Positions 42,573 through 50,352 of a stretch of DNA of 64,000 nt are shown here, one piece after another (position 1 is the stretch's first letter; every line of letters starts with the position of its first letter). A model generated the notes under the pieces. That model saw nothing but the letters and a program-made list of their open reading frames with translations, was not told where the DNA came from and made no database searches. Source of the stretch: Microlunatus lacustris (GTDB lineage: Bacteria > Actinomycetota > Actinomycetes > Propionibacteriales > Propionibacteriaceae); contig BAAAJN010000004.1 of NCBI GenBank assembly GCA_039527025.1, forward strand, positions 62,001 to 126,000. The letters are read 5' to 3'. The translations under genes were made by a program, and so were the position numbers.

Positions 42573-43162
42573 TGAGCAGCTACACGATCCCCAGCGTGGT
42601 GGAGAAGCGGCCGACCGGCGAGCGATCCCTCGACATCTACAGCCGGTTGCTCAGCGACCGGATCGTCTACCTCGGCACCGAGATCGACGACGGCGTCGCC
42701 AACGTGGTGGTGGCCCAGCTGCTGCACCTGGAGTCCGAGAACAGCGAGTCCGAGATCAACCTCTACCTCAACTCCCCGGGCGGTTCGGTCACGGCCATGT
42801 TCTCGATCTACGACACCCTGCAGTTCATCGCCGCCCCGGTGGCCACCACCTGCGTGGGGCAGGCGGCGTCCGCGGCCGCAGTGCTGCTGGCGGCCGGCAC
42901 GCCCGGTCGTCGCTCGATCCTGCCCCACGGTCGGGTGCTGCTGCACCAGCCCTCGACGCAGAGCCAGGGGACGCTGCCCGACCTGGTGCTGCAGGCCCGC
43001 GAGATCGTCCGGGTGCGGGCGCAGATGGAGGAGGTGCTGAGCCGGCACACCGGCCAGCCGCTCGAGCGGGTGCGCGCCGACACCGACCGGGACACGGTGT
43101 TCCCGGCGGCCGAGGCCGTCGCCTACGGCCTGGTCGACGAGGTGTTCAGCGCCCGCGGGTGA
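42572..43162 (+). CDS. clpP: ClpP protease subunit, second of a pair
   Basis: This 196-residue ClpP has the nucleophile Ser region CVGQAASAAAVLLAAGTPGR, where the loop is A-A-S-A-A rather than A-S-M-G. The His is in SILPHGRVLLHQP and the channel strand is INLYLNSPGGSVTAMFSIYD. Its ATG overlaps the stop of the first clpP by one base. The two subunits likely form a mixed tetradecamer. It converges with the ClgR-type gene ten bases away. Confidence 0.92.
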   Translation: MSSYTIPSVVEKRPTGERSLDIYSRLLSDRIVYLGTEIDDGVANVVVAQLLHLESENSESEINLYLNSPGGSVTAMFSIYDTLQFIAAPVATTCVGQAASAAAVLLAAGTPGRRSILPHGRVLLHQPSTQSQGTLPDLVLQAREIVRVRAQMEEVLSRHTGQPLERVRADTDRDTVFPAAEAVAYGLVDEVFSARG

Positions 43163-43171
43163 CCAGGCCGG

Positions 43172-43579
43172 TCAGGCCGCCAGCGCGACCGGTCCGCCGG
43201 GCCGTCCGACCGGGCCCGGACGGTGGCTGGTGACGTCCAGCGGGGTGAGCCGCCGCAGGACGAGCCGCGTCAGGTCCGCGAGGCTCAGCGCCAGGGCGCC
43301 GGTCACCGCCGCGAGGACCTCTGACGACGGCTCCTTGCGGCCCCGCTCCACCTCGGACAGGTACTGCACCGAGACGCCGGCCCGGCCCGCCACCTCGGCG
43401 AGGGTCTGCTCCAGCCGGTGCCGCTGCTCGCGGAGCACCTCACCGGCCGCCTCGCGCCAGAGCGGCTCGGGCTGCGGCGGCGGTTCCAGCCGGGCCCGGC
43501 CCGGTGCGTCACCGGGGGTGGCCTGGGACGCGGAGCCGGCGCTGTCGTCGAGCCGGCGGAACGGCAGGAGATCACCCAT
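43172..43579 (-). CDS. clgR: ClgR-type XRE-family activator
   Basis: This 135-residue protein has a helix-turn-helix (LREQRHRLEQTLAEVAGRAG, VSVQYLSEVERGRKEPSSEV, LAAVTGALALSLADL), the diagnostic Y-L-S-E-V/I-E-R-G-x-K-E-x-S-S-E of ClgR. ClgR activates clpP1P2 and other protease genes in Streptomyces, Corynebacterium and Mycobacterium and is itself degraded by ClpP. The protein ends PVALAA, the same last four residues (ALAA) as the SsrA degradation tag. It faces the clpP pair tail to tail. The ATG is leaderless (TAGAGT, six bases). Confidence 0.85.
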   Translation of the reverse strand: MGDLLPFRRLDDSAGSASQATPGDAPGRARLEPPPQPEPLWREAAGEVLREQRHRLEQTLAEVAGRAGVSVQYLSEVERGRKEPSSEVLAAVTGALALSLADLTRLVLRRLTPLDVTSHRPGPVGRPGGPVALAA

Positions 43580-43585
43580 GGCCCG

Positions 43586-43591
43586 ACTCTA
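43586..43591 (-). promoter_or_regulatory. -10 box TAGAGT of clgR (leaderless)
   Basis: TAGAGT on the minus strand ends six bases before the clgR ATG. The motif copy at 43621-43633 then falls just upstream of the expected -35, an activator position. Confidence 0.5.
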
Positions 43592-43620
43592 GGCCCGGCT
43601 CCTCCCGTCGCGGCCCCGTT

Positions 43621-43633
43621 CTGCTGTCGGCAG
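43621..43633. promoter_or_regulatory. CTGCTGTCGGCAG motif upstream of clgR
   Basis: This is the third copy of the motif found twice before clpP. It sits 42-54 bases upstream of the clgR start, suggesting autoregulation. Confidence 0.45.
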
Positions 43634-43780
43634 AGGGCGCGCGCACCGAGTGCTGGACCGGGGCAGTCGTGGAGACATCGGAGCTGTCCCCGTTCAGCCG
43701 TCAGTGCGCCAGGGCATCAGTTGTCCGGACCGGGGCCGACCGGACCCAGAGCCGGTCCGGCGCCGGCCCGCGGACGCGCC

Positions 43781-43786
43781 TAGGGT
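43781..43786 (+). promoter_or_regulatory. -10 box TAGGGT of the patatin gene (near-leaderless)
   Basis: TAGGGT ends five bases before the GTG at 43792, one base short of the usual six in this window. Confidence 0.4.
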
Positions 43787-43791
43787 GGACC

Positions 43792-45333
43792 GTGTCCCAA
43801 CCTGGCGGATCCCCCAGACCCCCCGCGCCCGACCGGCGTGCCGCGAGCACCGTCCTCGGTCCGCTCCGCCGGTGGTGGCAGAGCCGCCGAACGGCCCCGG
43901 AGCCCGTCGTCGGCCTGGTGCTGAGCGGGGGCGGGGCGAGCGCGAGCTTCCAGGTGGGGGCGCTGCGCTACCTCTACGACGTCGTCGGCATCAGCCCGTC
44001 GGTGCTCACCGGCACCTCGGCGGGCTCGGTGCTGGCCACCCTGCTGGCCCAGGCCGACGACCGGACCGGTCAGCGGGAGATCCTGGACCGGGTCGAGCAG
44101 CAGTACGCCAACCTCCGGCAACCGTCCGACATGATGGTCGAGCTGGACTGGTTCGCTGAGCTGCAGAAGCTGGTGCCCGCCCTGCAGCGGGTGGGTCAGG
44201 CCCGCGCCTCCCACCTGGAGCCGCAGACCATCACGCTGCCCACCCTGGGGCTCAACCGTGCCCGCCGCCGGGCCGACGAGGGGGCCGCGACGGGCGGTCC
44301 GGTGATCCGGCTGCCGCGCTGGGACGCCACCCCGGTGCGGGAGACGCTGTCCGCGGTGTGGAGCGTGGGGCGGGCACGCCCGGACTTCGAGGCCCTGCTG
44401 CGCGGCGGCCGCCACGAGCAGTCCCTCTACCGGCGGGGCCCGATCTTCGACGAACTGCTGGGACCGCAGATGTTCGACCCCGACCGGCTGGCCCGGTCGG
44501 CGACGGAGCTGAGGGTCGCGGTGGTCGCGCTCGAGTCCGGCGAGCTGCGCTACGTCACCGGGCGCGGGGTGCTCGTCGACCGGGCCGACCAGCCGGTGCC
44601 GGGGGAGGGGCCGGTGTCCCTGGTCGACGCCGTGCACGCCTCCTGTGCCATCCCGGCGATCTACCCGCCCGTCCAGCTGGGGGGCGAGCACTACGTGGAC
44701 GGCGGTACCCGGGAGAACCTGCCGGTCGAGGTGGCCACGACCCACCTCGGGGTGACCCGCTGCTACGCGATCAACTCCTTGCCCAGCGGCGTGCCGGTCG
44801 ACAGCAGCTACGCCGGCAAGGACATGCTGGCCATCGTGCTGCGGGCTGCCGCCGGGATCATGTCCGACGAGGTGCAGCTCGGTGACCTCGTCCGTGCCCG
44901 GGCCGCGGGTGCGGTGCTGATCGCGCCCGAGGTGGACGTGCTCGGGGTGCTGGAGGTGGACCCCGGCCTGCTGGCCATCGCCAAGGACTACGGCTACCTG
45001 CGGGCGGCCGAGGCCTGCGAGCAGGCGAGCCCGGCCGAGGAGCAGGTGACCCGGGAGCTGGTCGAGCTCCGCCGGCAGATCTGGAAGGAGGAGCAGGCCT
45101 GGACGTCGGACAGCTCGGCCGAGCCGGCTGCCGAGCCGGCCAGCAGCGGATCGCTGGCGGACCTCGCTGCGCTCAAGTGGCAGCTGCGGGACCTGGTCGC
45201 CGAGGTGCCGCCGGCCCGGCTGCCTCCCGGGGCGGCGGACTGGTGGCGGACCTGGGAGCGGCACGTCGCTGAGATCGAGGAACCCGTCTCCTGGGTGGCC
45301 GACGCGCCGCCGCCCGCCGCCGCTCGAGCCTGA
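43792..45333 (+). CDS. Patatin-like phospholipase
   Basis: This 513-residue Ser-Asp dyad lipase has oxyanion hole VLSGGGASASFQVGALRYLY, nucleophile elbow VLTGTSAGSVLATL (GTSAG) and catalytic Asp in YVDGGTRENLPVEV. It is longer than minimal patatins. An insertion (about residues 115-200) and a C-terminal helical tail (EEQVTRELVELRRQIWKEEQ to the end) flank the core. No signal peptide, so it acts in the cytoplasm or on the inner membrane face. It probably hydrolyses acyl esters of phospholipids. GTG start. Confidence 0.88.
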   Translation: MSQPGGSPRPPAPDRRAASTVLGPLRRWWQSRRTAPEPVVGLVLSGGGASASFQVGALRYLYDVVGISPSVLTGTSAGSVLATLLAQADDRTGQREILDRVEQQYANLRQPSDMMVELDWFAELQKLVPALQRVGQARASHLEPQTITLPTLGLNRARRRADEGAATGGPVIRLPRWDATPVRETLSAVWSVGRARPDFEALLRGGRHEQSLYRRGPIFDELLGPQMFDPDRLARSATELRVAVVALESGELRYVTGRGVLVDRADQPVPGEGPVSLVDAVHASCAIPAIYPPVQLGGEHYVDGGTRENLPVEVATTHLGVTRCYAINSLPSGVPVDSSYAGKDMLAIVLRAAAGIMSDEVQLGDLVRARAAGAVLIAPEVDVLGVLEVDPGLLAIAKDYGYLRAAEACEQASPAEEQVTRELVELRRQIWKEEQAWTSDSSAEPAAEPASSGSLADLAALKWQLRDLVAEVPPARLPPGAADWWRTWERHVAEIEEPVSWVADAPPPAAARA

Positions 45334-45658
45334 CCCGGCCCGCGGCCGGCGGGTCGGGCAGCCCCGTCACGCGGCCAGCCGGAGCTCGCTCCGCGCACAG
45401 GGAGTGCCCGGCCGGCAGCACCGCGACCTGCCCCCGGTGCCCAGGAGCAGGACCGCCGTGGTCGCCCTCCGGCTCGCCACGCTGCCGACGACGGGCCCAC
45501 CGGTGGCTACGTCGAGGACGCCGGGGTGGTCCTCTGGCGAGGCCGGTGGCCTCGAACTGTCTCCCGGAGGAAGCGCTGAAGTGCCGCTGCCGGGCACGGC
45601 CGGATCTGCGGCACCCCAGCGCTTCCTTCGACCTCTGACGTCCCCTCGACCGCGGCGG
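45334..45658. other. Convergent intergenic region
   Basis: About 325 bases between the patatin gene and the SRPBCC gene, which face each other. It contains one strong hairpin (45567-45627) and no credible gene. Confidence 0.5.
45567..45627. terminator. Long stem-loop between convergent genes
   Basis: AGGAAGCGCTG (45567-45577) and GTGCCGC (45580-45586) pair with GCGGCAC (45608-45614) and CAGCGCTTCCT (45617-45627), leaving two-base bulges and a 21-base loop. It begins about 32 bases after the stop of the minus-strand SRPBCC gene, fitting a terminator for that gene and perhaps for the patatin gene opposite. There is no U-run, as is common in high-GC actinobacteria. Confidence 0.5.
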
Positions 45659-46474
45659 CTAGGCGTCCGGGTGGCGGGTGCGCCCGTCGCTGTCCTCGAC
45701 GCTGGCCTCGATCTCCTGGGGCGTGAGGACGTGGCCCGGCTCGACGGGGCCGGAGTCCGCAGCGGGACGGTCGGTCACCGGGGTCGCCGGCGTCTCGGTC
45801 ACCACCTCGGCTGCCGCAGGCACCTCGGTCACCGGAGCCGACGGCGTGGCCGTCTCCTCGTGCCGGTCCTTCCCGCTGGTCGCCGCCGCGACGCCGGCGG
45901 CGGCTGCGACGGCGGCCGCGCCCAGACCGGCGGCAACGGCCTTGCCCGACACCCCGGCCTTGCCGCTGTCGCCGCGGCTCTGCTCGGCGTGCTCGACCCC
46001 GGGGGCGCCGGCGGTGCCGACCCCGCCCACGGTCCCGCGCCAAGCCCCGCTGGCGTAGCCCTCCGACTCGATGAAGGCCTTGAAGCGGTCCAGGTCAGCC
46101 TCCGCGCGGTTCTCCACCACGCCGAGCTTGTCGCCGACGTTCTCGACCAGGCCCTCGGGCTCGTACTCCAGGGACAGGTGGACCGAGGTCTGGCCGCCGC
46201 CGACGTCCTCGAAGGTGACCGATCCCGCGTTGGTCGCCCCCTCCGTCGCCGCCCAGGAGACCTTGCGGTCGGGCACCTGCTCGACCACCCGGGCCTCCCA
46301 CTGCCGACGGATGCCGGCGATCTCGGCGACCCACTGCAGGCGGTCGTCCGCCAGCTGGGCCACCGAGGTGATCCCGCCCATGAACTGGGGGAACTCCTCG
46401 AACTGCGTCCACTGGTTGTAGGCGGTGCTGACCGGCACGTTCACCAGGACGGACTTCTCGACCTTCGTCGTCAC
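45659..46474 (-). CDS. SRPBCC (polyketide cyclase/dehydrase-like) protein with Ala-rich tail
   Basis: This 271-residue protein has an N-terminal SRPBCC domain of the coenzyme-Q-binding/cyclase type (VEKSVLVNVPVSTAYNQWTQ, FEEFPQFMGGITSVAQLADD, VSWAATEGATNAGSVTFEDV, LEYEPEGLVENVGDKLGVVE). A hydrophobic Ala/Gly segment follows (AVAAGLGAAAVAAAAGVAAA, about residues 182-201), then an acidic, disordered tail. The hydrophobic stretch may insert in or contact the membrane. GTG 46474 has AAGGAGA about five bases upstream. It is single; ligand unknown. Confidence 0.82.
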   Translation of the reverse strand: MTTKVEKSVLVNVPVSTAYNQWTQFEEFPQFMGGITSVAQLADDRLQWVAEIAGIRRQWEARVVEQVPDRKVSWAATEGATNAGSVTFEDVGGGQTSVHLSLEYEPEGLVENVGDKLGVVENRAEADLDRFKAFIESEGYASGAWRGTVGGVGTAGAPGVEHAEQSRGDSGKAGVSGKAVAAGLGAAAVAAAAGVAAATSGKDRHEETATPSAPVTEVPAAAEVVTETPATPVTDRPAADSGPVEPGHVLTPQEIEASVEDSDGRTRHPDA

Positions 46475-46583
46475 AGCGTCTCCTTCGACGGGAATCTGAG
46501 GTGAGTCGGGGCGGATCCGCCCCAGCCCTGACGATAGCGAGAGCTGCTGGTCCGACGGCCACGGGCCCCTCCCCGGCGGCTCG

Positions 46584-47199
<616 letters not shown>

Positions 47200-47207
<8 letters not shown>

Positions 47208-47736
47208 GGGCGAGCTCCTCGGGGAGACGGTCGGACAGCAGCACGGCCAGCGCCGCCCGGCCCCGGGACAGCCGGGCCTTGACGGTGCCGGTCGGGGCCC
47301 CGATCTCGGCCGCGATCTCGGCGACCGACATGTCGCAGAGGTGGTGCAGGACGATGGCGCGCCGTTGCTCGGCCGGGATCTTCTGCAACGCCTCGACCAG
47401 GGCGAGGTGGGCGACGCCCGGCTCGTGCACCTGGTCGCGGGTCAGCGCGCGGTCGGGGGGCCGGAGGGCCGTGCGGGCCCGGCGCCAGCGGCTGATCGCC
47501 AGCCGCGAGGCCGCCACCCGCACCCAGGTCTCCGGCGACCGGTCGAGGTCGAGGGTCGAACGATGCCGCCAGGCGCTGATGAACGCCTCCTGCACGCAGT
47601 CCTGCGCCTCCGCCAGGTTGCCGCACATCGCGTACACCTGACCGACCAGCCGCCGGTAGCTGCGGGCGTAGAGCTCCTCGAAAGCAGCCTCGTCCAGCCC
47701 GACCCGACGGGCGCTCCGCTCGACCACGGCCGCCAT
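47200..47736 (-). CDS. ECF RNA polymerase sigma factor (SigE/SACE_2866-like group)
   Basis: This 178-residue sigma-70 family factor has region 2 (FEELYARSYRRLVGQVYAMC, NLAEAQDCVQEAFISAWRHR) and region 4 (ALQKIPAEQRRAIVLHHLCD, MSVAEIAAEIGAPTGTVKAR, LSRGRAALAVLL). There is no extra C-terminal domain. ATG 47736 has GGAG five bases upstream. It is coupled to the membrane protein that probably restrains it. A possible 11-residue leader peptide precedes it at 47759-47794. Confidence 0.88.
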
Positions 47737-47758
47737 GCCGTCTCCGTCCAGGACGAGG

Positions 47759-47794
47759 TCAACCACGGTGCAGCGCGGCAGGTGCAGCGTCCAT
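47759..47794 (-). CDS. Possible short leader peptide upstream of the sigma gene
   Basis: ATG 47794, with AGGAGG nine bases upstream, encodes MDAAPAALHRG and stops 22 bases before the sigma factor ATG. The strong ribosome site on such a short frame hints at a translated leader. It is too short to judge by composition, and the hairpins needed for attenuation were not identified. It may be chance. Confidence 0.25.
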   Translation of the reverse strand: MDAAPAALHRG

Positions 47795-48228
47795 CGCGTC
47801 CAGCCTCCTCTCGAGGTCCTCCCGCTGTCTACGCACGAGGAGCGGCCGGGGTTGCACGCCGGAGCCGGCCGGTACGTGCACCCCGGCGGGGCAAACCCGA
47901 CCCGCCGCGGCGCGCACCACCGGCACGCACGACGTGGTGCTGGCCGTGACCGGCAGGAACGGCCGGGGCGCCGATCCGCGGCGGCGGCCTCCCCGGGCCG
48001 GACGTGGGTCCGCCGACGCCGGGACGGTCCCCCTGATCTCGGACCTGCCGGACGTCGAGGGCACCCCGCAGGTCCCGGCCGTCCCGCTGGCTCAAAACGC
48101 TGCCGGTGCCGCACGCTGCGGCTGGTCGGTGAGCAGCCGAGCCGTGGCGGGCCGAGGTCGCGGCGTGCTCGACAGCGGCCGGAGGCCGACCTACGGTGAC
48201 GATCCGCCGAACTGTTCGAGGGGGCCGG
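47795..48228. other. Divergent intergenic region, sigma gene / FAD oxidoreductase
   Basis: About 430 bases that should hold the promoters of the sigma operon (minus) and the oxidoreductase-rhodopsin operon (plus). Open frames pass through on both strands without domains or ribosome sites. No clear repeat or operator was recognised. Confidence 0.4.
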
Positions 48229-49314
48229 ATGCGCGTCGCGGTGGTGGGGGCCGGGGTCGTCGGGGCGTCGGTGGCCTACCACCTGGCCCGCTCCGGCGCG
48301 GAGGTCACCCTCGTGGACGCCGGCGCTCCCGCATCGGGGGTGACCGGCCGCTCCTTCGGCTGGATCGGCGGGCCCGGCGGGACGGACCGGCCCGACGCCA
48401 GCACCGCTCTGCGCCAGACCGCCCTGCCGGACCACCGGAGGCTGGAGCAGGAGCTCCCCGGACTGCCCGTCCGCTGGTGCGGGTCGCTGTCCTGGGGGGC
48501 CGCCCGGCCGTGGCCGCGCCCCGCCGACCTGGCCCCGGGGGAGCGGTTGGTCGAGGCCGAGGAGATCGCCCGGCTGGAGCCGAACCTGCGGGAACCACCG
48601 GCCCACGCTGTGCTGGCCACCACGGACGGGGCGGTCGAGGCGGCCGGCGTCACCGCTGCCCTGGTCGGTGCGGCCCGGGCGCACGGGGCCGCGGTGCACC
48701 TCGGTCGGGCGGTCACCGCCGTCTGGGAGGTGGGCCGGCAGCGCGTCGGAGTGGCGACGACCAGCGGTGTGCTGACCGCGGACCGGGTCGTGCTGGCCGC
48801 CGGGGCGGCGACCCCGGCGCTCTGCGCGCCGCACGGCGTCGACCTCCCGGTCGCCCCCTCGCCGGCGGTCCTGCTGCGCTTCCTGGCCCCTCCGGGGCTG
48901 GTGCGGACCGTCGTCGACGGCCCGGGCCTCGAGGTCCGCGAGGCCGCGCCGGGGCAGCTGGTGGCCGCTGCCGACCACCGTGGGGAGGACACGCCTGGGG
49001 AGCTCGACCGGCGGGGGCAGGAGGTCCTCGCGCGGCTGCGGGACGCCTTCGTCGGAGCCGAGGGCGTGCGGCTGGGCGATGTCCGCGTCGGGACCCGGCC
49101 GATGCCGACCGACGGACTGCCGCTGGTCGGACCGCTGCCGGGGTGGCCCGAGGTGCACGTGGCCGTGATGCACTCGGCGGTGACCCTGGCTCCCGCCGTC
49201 GGCCGGCTGGTGGCCGACGAGCTCACCACCGGCCGCACCGCGCCCGAGCTCCAGGGGCTGCGTCCCCTCCGCGACGGTTCGTCCGGCCTCGCCGGGGGAA
49301 CGGCAGGGGCATGA
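48229..49314 (+). CDS. FAD-dependent oxidoreductase, DAO family
   Basis: This 361-residue flavoenzyme has an N-terminal dinucleotide fold MRVAVVGAGVVGASVAYHLA (G-x-G-x-x-G) with acidic end EVTLVDAG, then SGVTGRSFGWIGGPGG, TADRVVLAAGAATPALCAPH and the C-terminal FAD-binding block GTRPMPTDGLPLVGPLPGWP with HVAVMHSAVTLAPAVGRLVA. This is the D-amino-acid oxidase/glycine oxidase-like (DAO) fold. The substrate is unknown. GAGGGGG precedes ATG 48229. Its stop overlaps the rhodopsin ATG as ATGA, so the two are co-translated. Confidence 0.85.
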   Translation: MRVAVVGAGVVGASVAYHLARSGAEVTLVDAGAPASGVTGRSFGWIGGPGGTDRPDASTALRQTALPDHRRLEQELPGLPVRWCGSLSWGAARPWPRPADLAPGERLVEAEEIARLEPNLREPPAHAVLATTDGAVEAAGVTAALVGAARAHGAAVHLGRAVTAVWEVGRQRVGVATTSGVLTADRVVLAAGAATPALCAPHGVDLPVAPSPAVLLRFLAPPGLVRTVVDGPGLEVREAAPGQLVAAADHRGEDTPGELDRRGQEVLARLRDAFVGAEGVRLGDVRVGTRPMPTDGLPLVGPLPGWPEVHVAVMHSAVTLAPAVGRLVADELTTGRTAPELQGLRPLRDGSSGLAGGTAGA

Positions 49315-50026
49315 CGGAGACGACCTGGTTGTGGACCGGTGCGGTGGGCATGGCGCTCGGCGCGGTGACCCTGGCGATCTGGGGCGGCCGGCGGACGCAG
49401 GACGAGGAGGGCCACACCCAGCTGCACGTCGTCGTCCTGGTCCTGGCGGCGCTGTCGTACTTCTCGTTGGCCACCGGGCAGGGGGTGCTGACCCTGCCCG
49501 ACGGGCGCGAGTTCCCCTTCGCGCGCTACCTGGACTGGAGCGTGACCACCCCGCTGCTGCTGCTGGGCCTGGCGATGACCGCGCTGCACGGAGCCCACCG
49601 GCGACCGGGGCTGGTGGCCGCGCTGCTGGGCGCCGACGTGCTGATGATCGCCACCGGGACGTTCTTCGCCTTGTCGCAGGTGAGCTCGACCAAGTGGACC
49701 TGGTACCTGGTCAGCTGCGGTGCTTTCCTCGCCGTGTACGCCACCCTGTTCGGTCCGCTGCGCCGCGAGGCGCGCGCCCGCGACGCCGCCCACGGGCCGC
49801 CTACCGTCACGACCTGGGCCTGCTGAGCGTGCTGTGGCTGCTCTACCCGGTGGTCGACCTGCTCGGCCCCAGTGGCGCGGCCGTGCTGGGCTCCACCGCT
49901 GCCACGGCTGCGTTCACCGTGCTCGACCTGCTGGCGAAGGTCCTGTTCGGCGTGGTCACCACTCTCGGCAGCAGGCGGGTCGCGACCTCCGACCTGGCCG
50001 TGGCGGCGTCGAGCCCGCGCCGTTGA
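49311..50026 (+). pseudogene. Microbial (type I) rhodopsin, DTG-motif proton-pump type, with one-base frameshift
   Basis: This is a seven-helix retinal protein. Helix C reads FARYLDWSVTTPLLLLGLAM, giving D-T-G at the positions of bacteriorhodopsin Asp85, Thr89 and Asp96. The counter-ion is kept, while the cytoplasmic proton donor is Gly. Helix F is LLSVLWLLYPVVDLLGPSG. Helix G, FTVLDLLAKVLFGVV, has Asp212 and the retinal-binding Lys216 equivalents. The first frame stops at 49824 after helix E; adding one G to the run at 49794-49796 joins helices A-E to F-G and gives 238 residues, exactly a normal rhodopsin. The lesion may therefore be a sequencing error. No retinal-synthesis gene is in the window. 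Confidence 0.8.
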
Positions 50027-50127
50027 CGACCGAGGCAGTACCGAGCATCGGAGGCCCGCGCCAGCTCGGTTGACCGCGGCCCCGACCTGAGCTGTGGGGC
50101 GGCTGCCCAGGTCGAGCGAGGGGAGGA

Positions 50128-50139
50128 GAAAGCGCTTCC
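50128..50139. promoter_or_regulatory. LacI-type operator 1 (GAAAGCGCTTCC)
   Basis: This palindrome is centred on CG, the standard plan for LacI-family sites. It is 189 bases from the perfect copy at 50317, a distance that could allow looping. Confidence 0.6.
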
Positions 50140-50316
50140 CGGTCTGGTGAAGCCCCCCCGCCCGTGCTCAGCGGAGCGGCGTTCCGTCACGGACGGCTGA
50201 GGTGGCTGGACGTCGATCCACGATCGCCGGCCTGGCTCGGGCGACTCTCTGAGGTGACCGGTCCTGCGAACGGAACGTGACCGTTGACACCATGGGAAGC
50301 CTCCGTCTAGGGTCCA

Positions 50317-50328
50317 GAAAGCGCTTTC
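50317..50328. promoter_or_regulatory. LacI-type operator 2 (GAAAGCGCTTTC)
   Basis: A perfect 12-bp palindrome 25 bases upstream of the sugar-binding protein ATG, positioned to block transcription. The LacI-family gene at 59328 is the probable regulator. Confidence 0.7.
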
Positions 50329-50352
50329 ACATCACCGTTGAGGGGAAGTTCC

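Larger units (their letters stand above)
50027..50352. other. Promoter region of the carbohydrate operon
   Basis: About 325 bases without a gene, upstream of the sugar-binding lipoprotein. Two LacI-type operators (50128 and 50317) lie in it. Nothing else was recognised. Confidence 0.5.
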
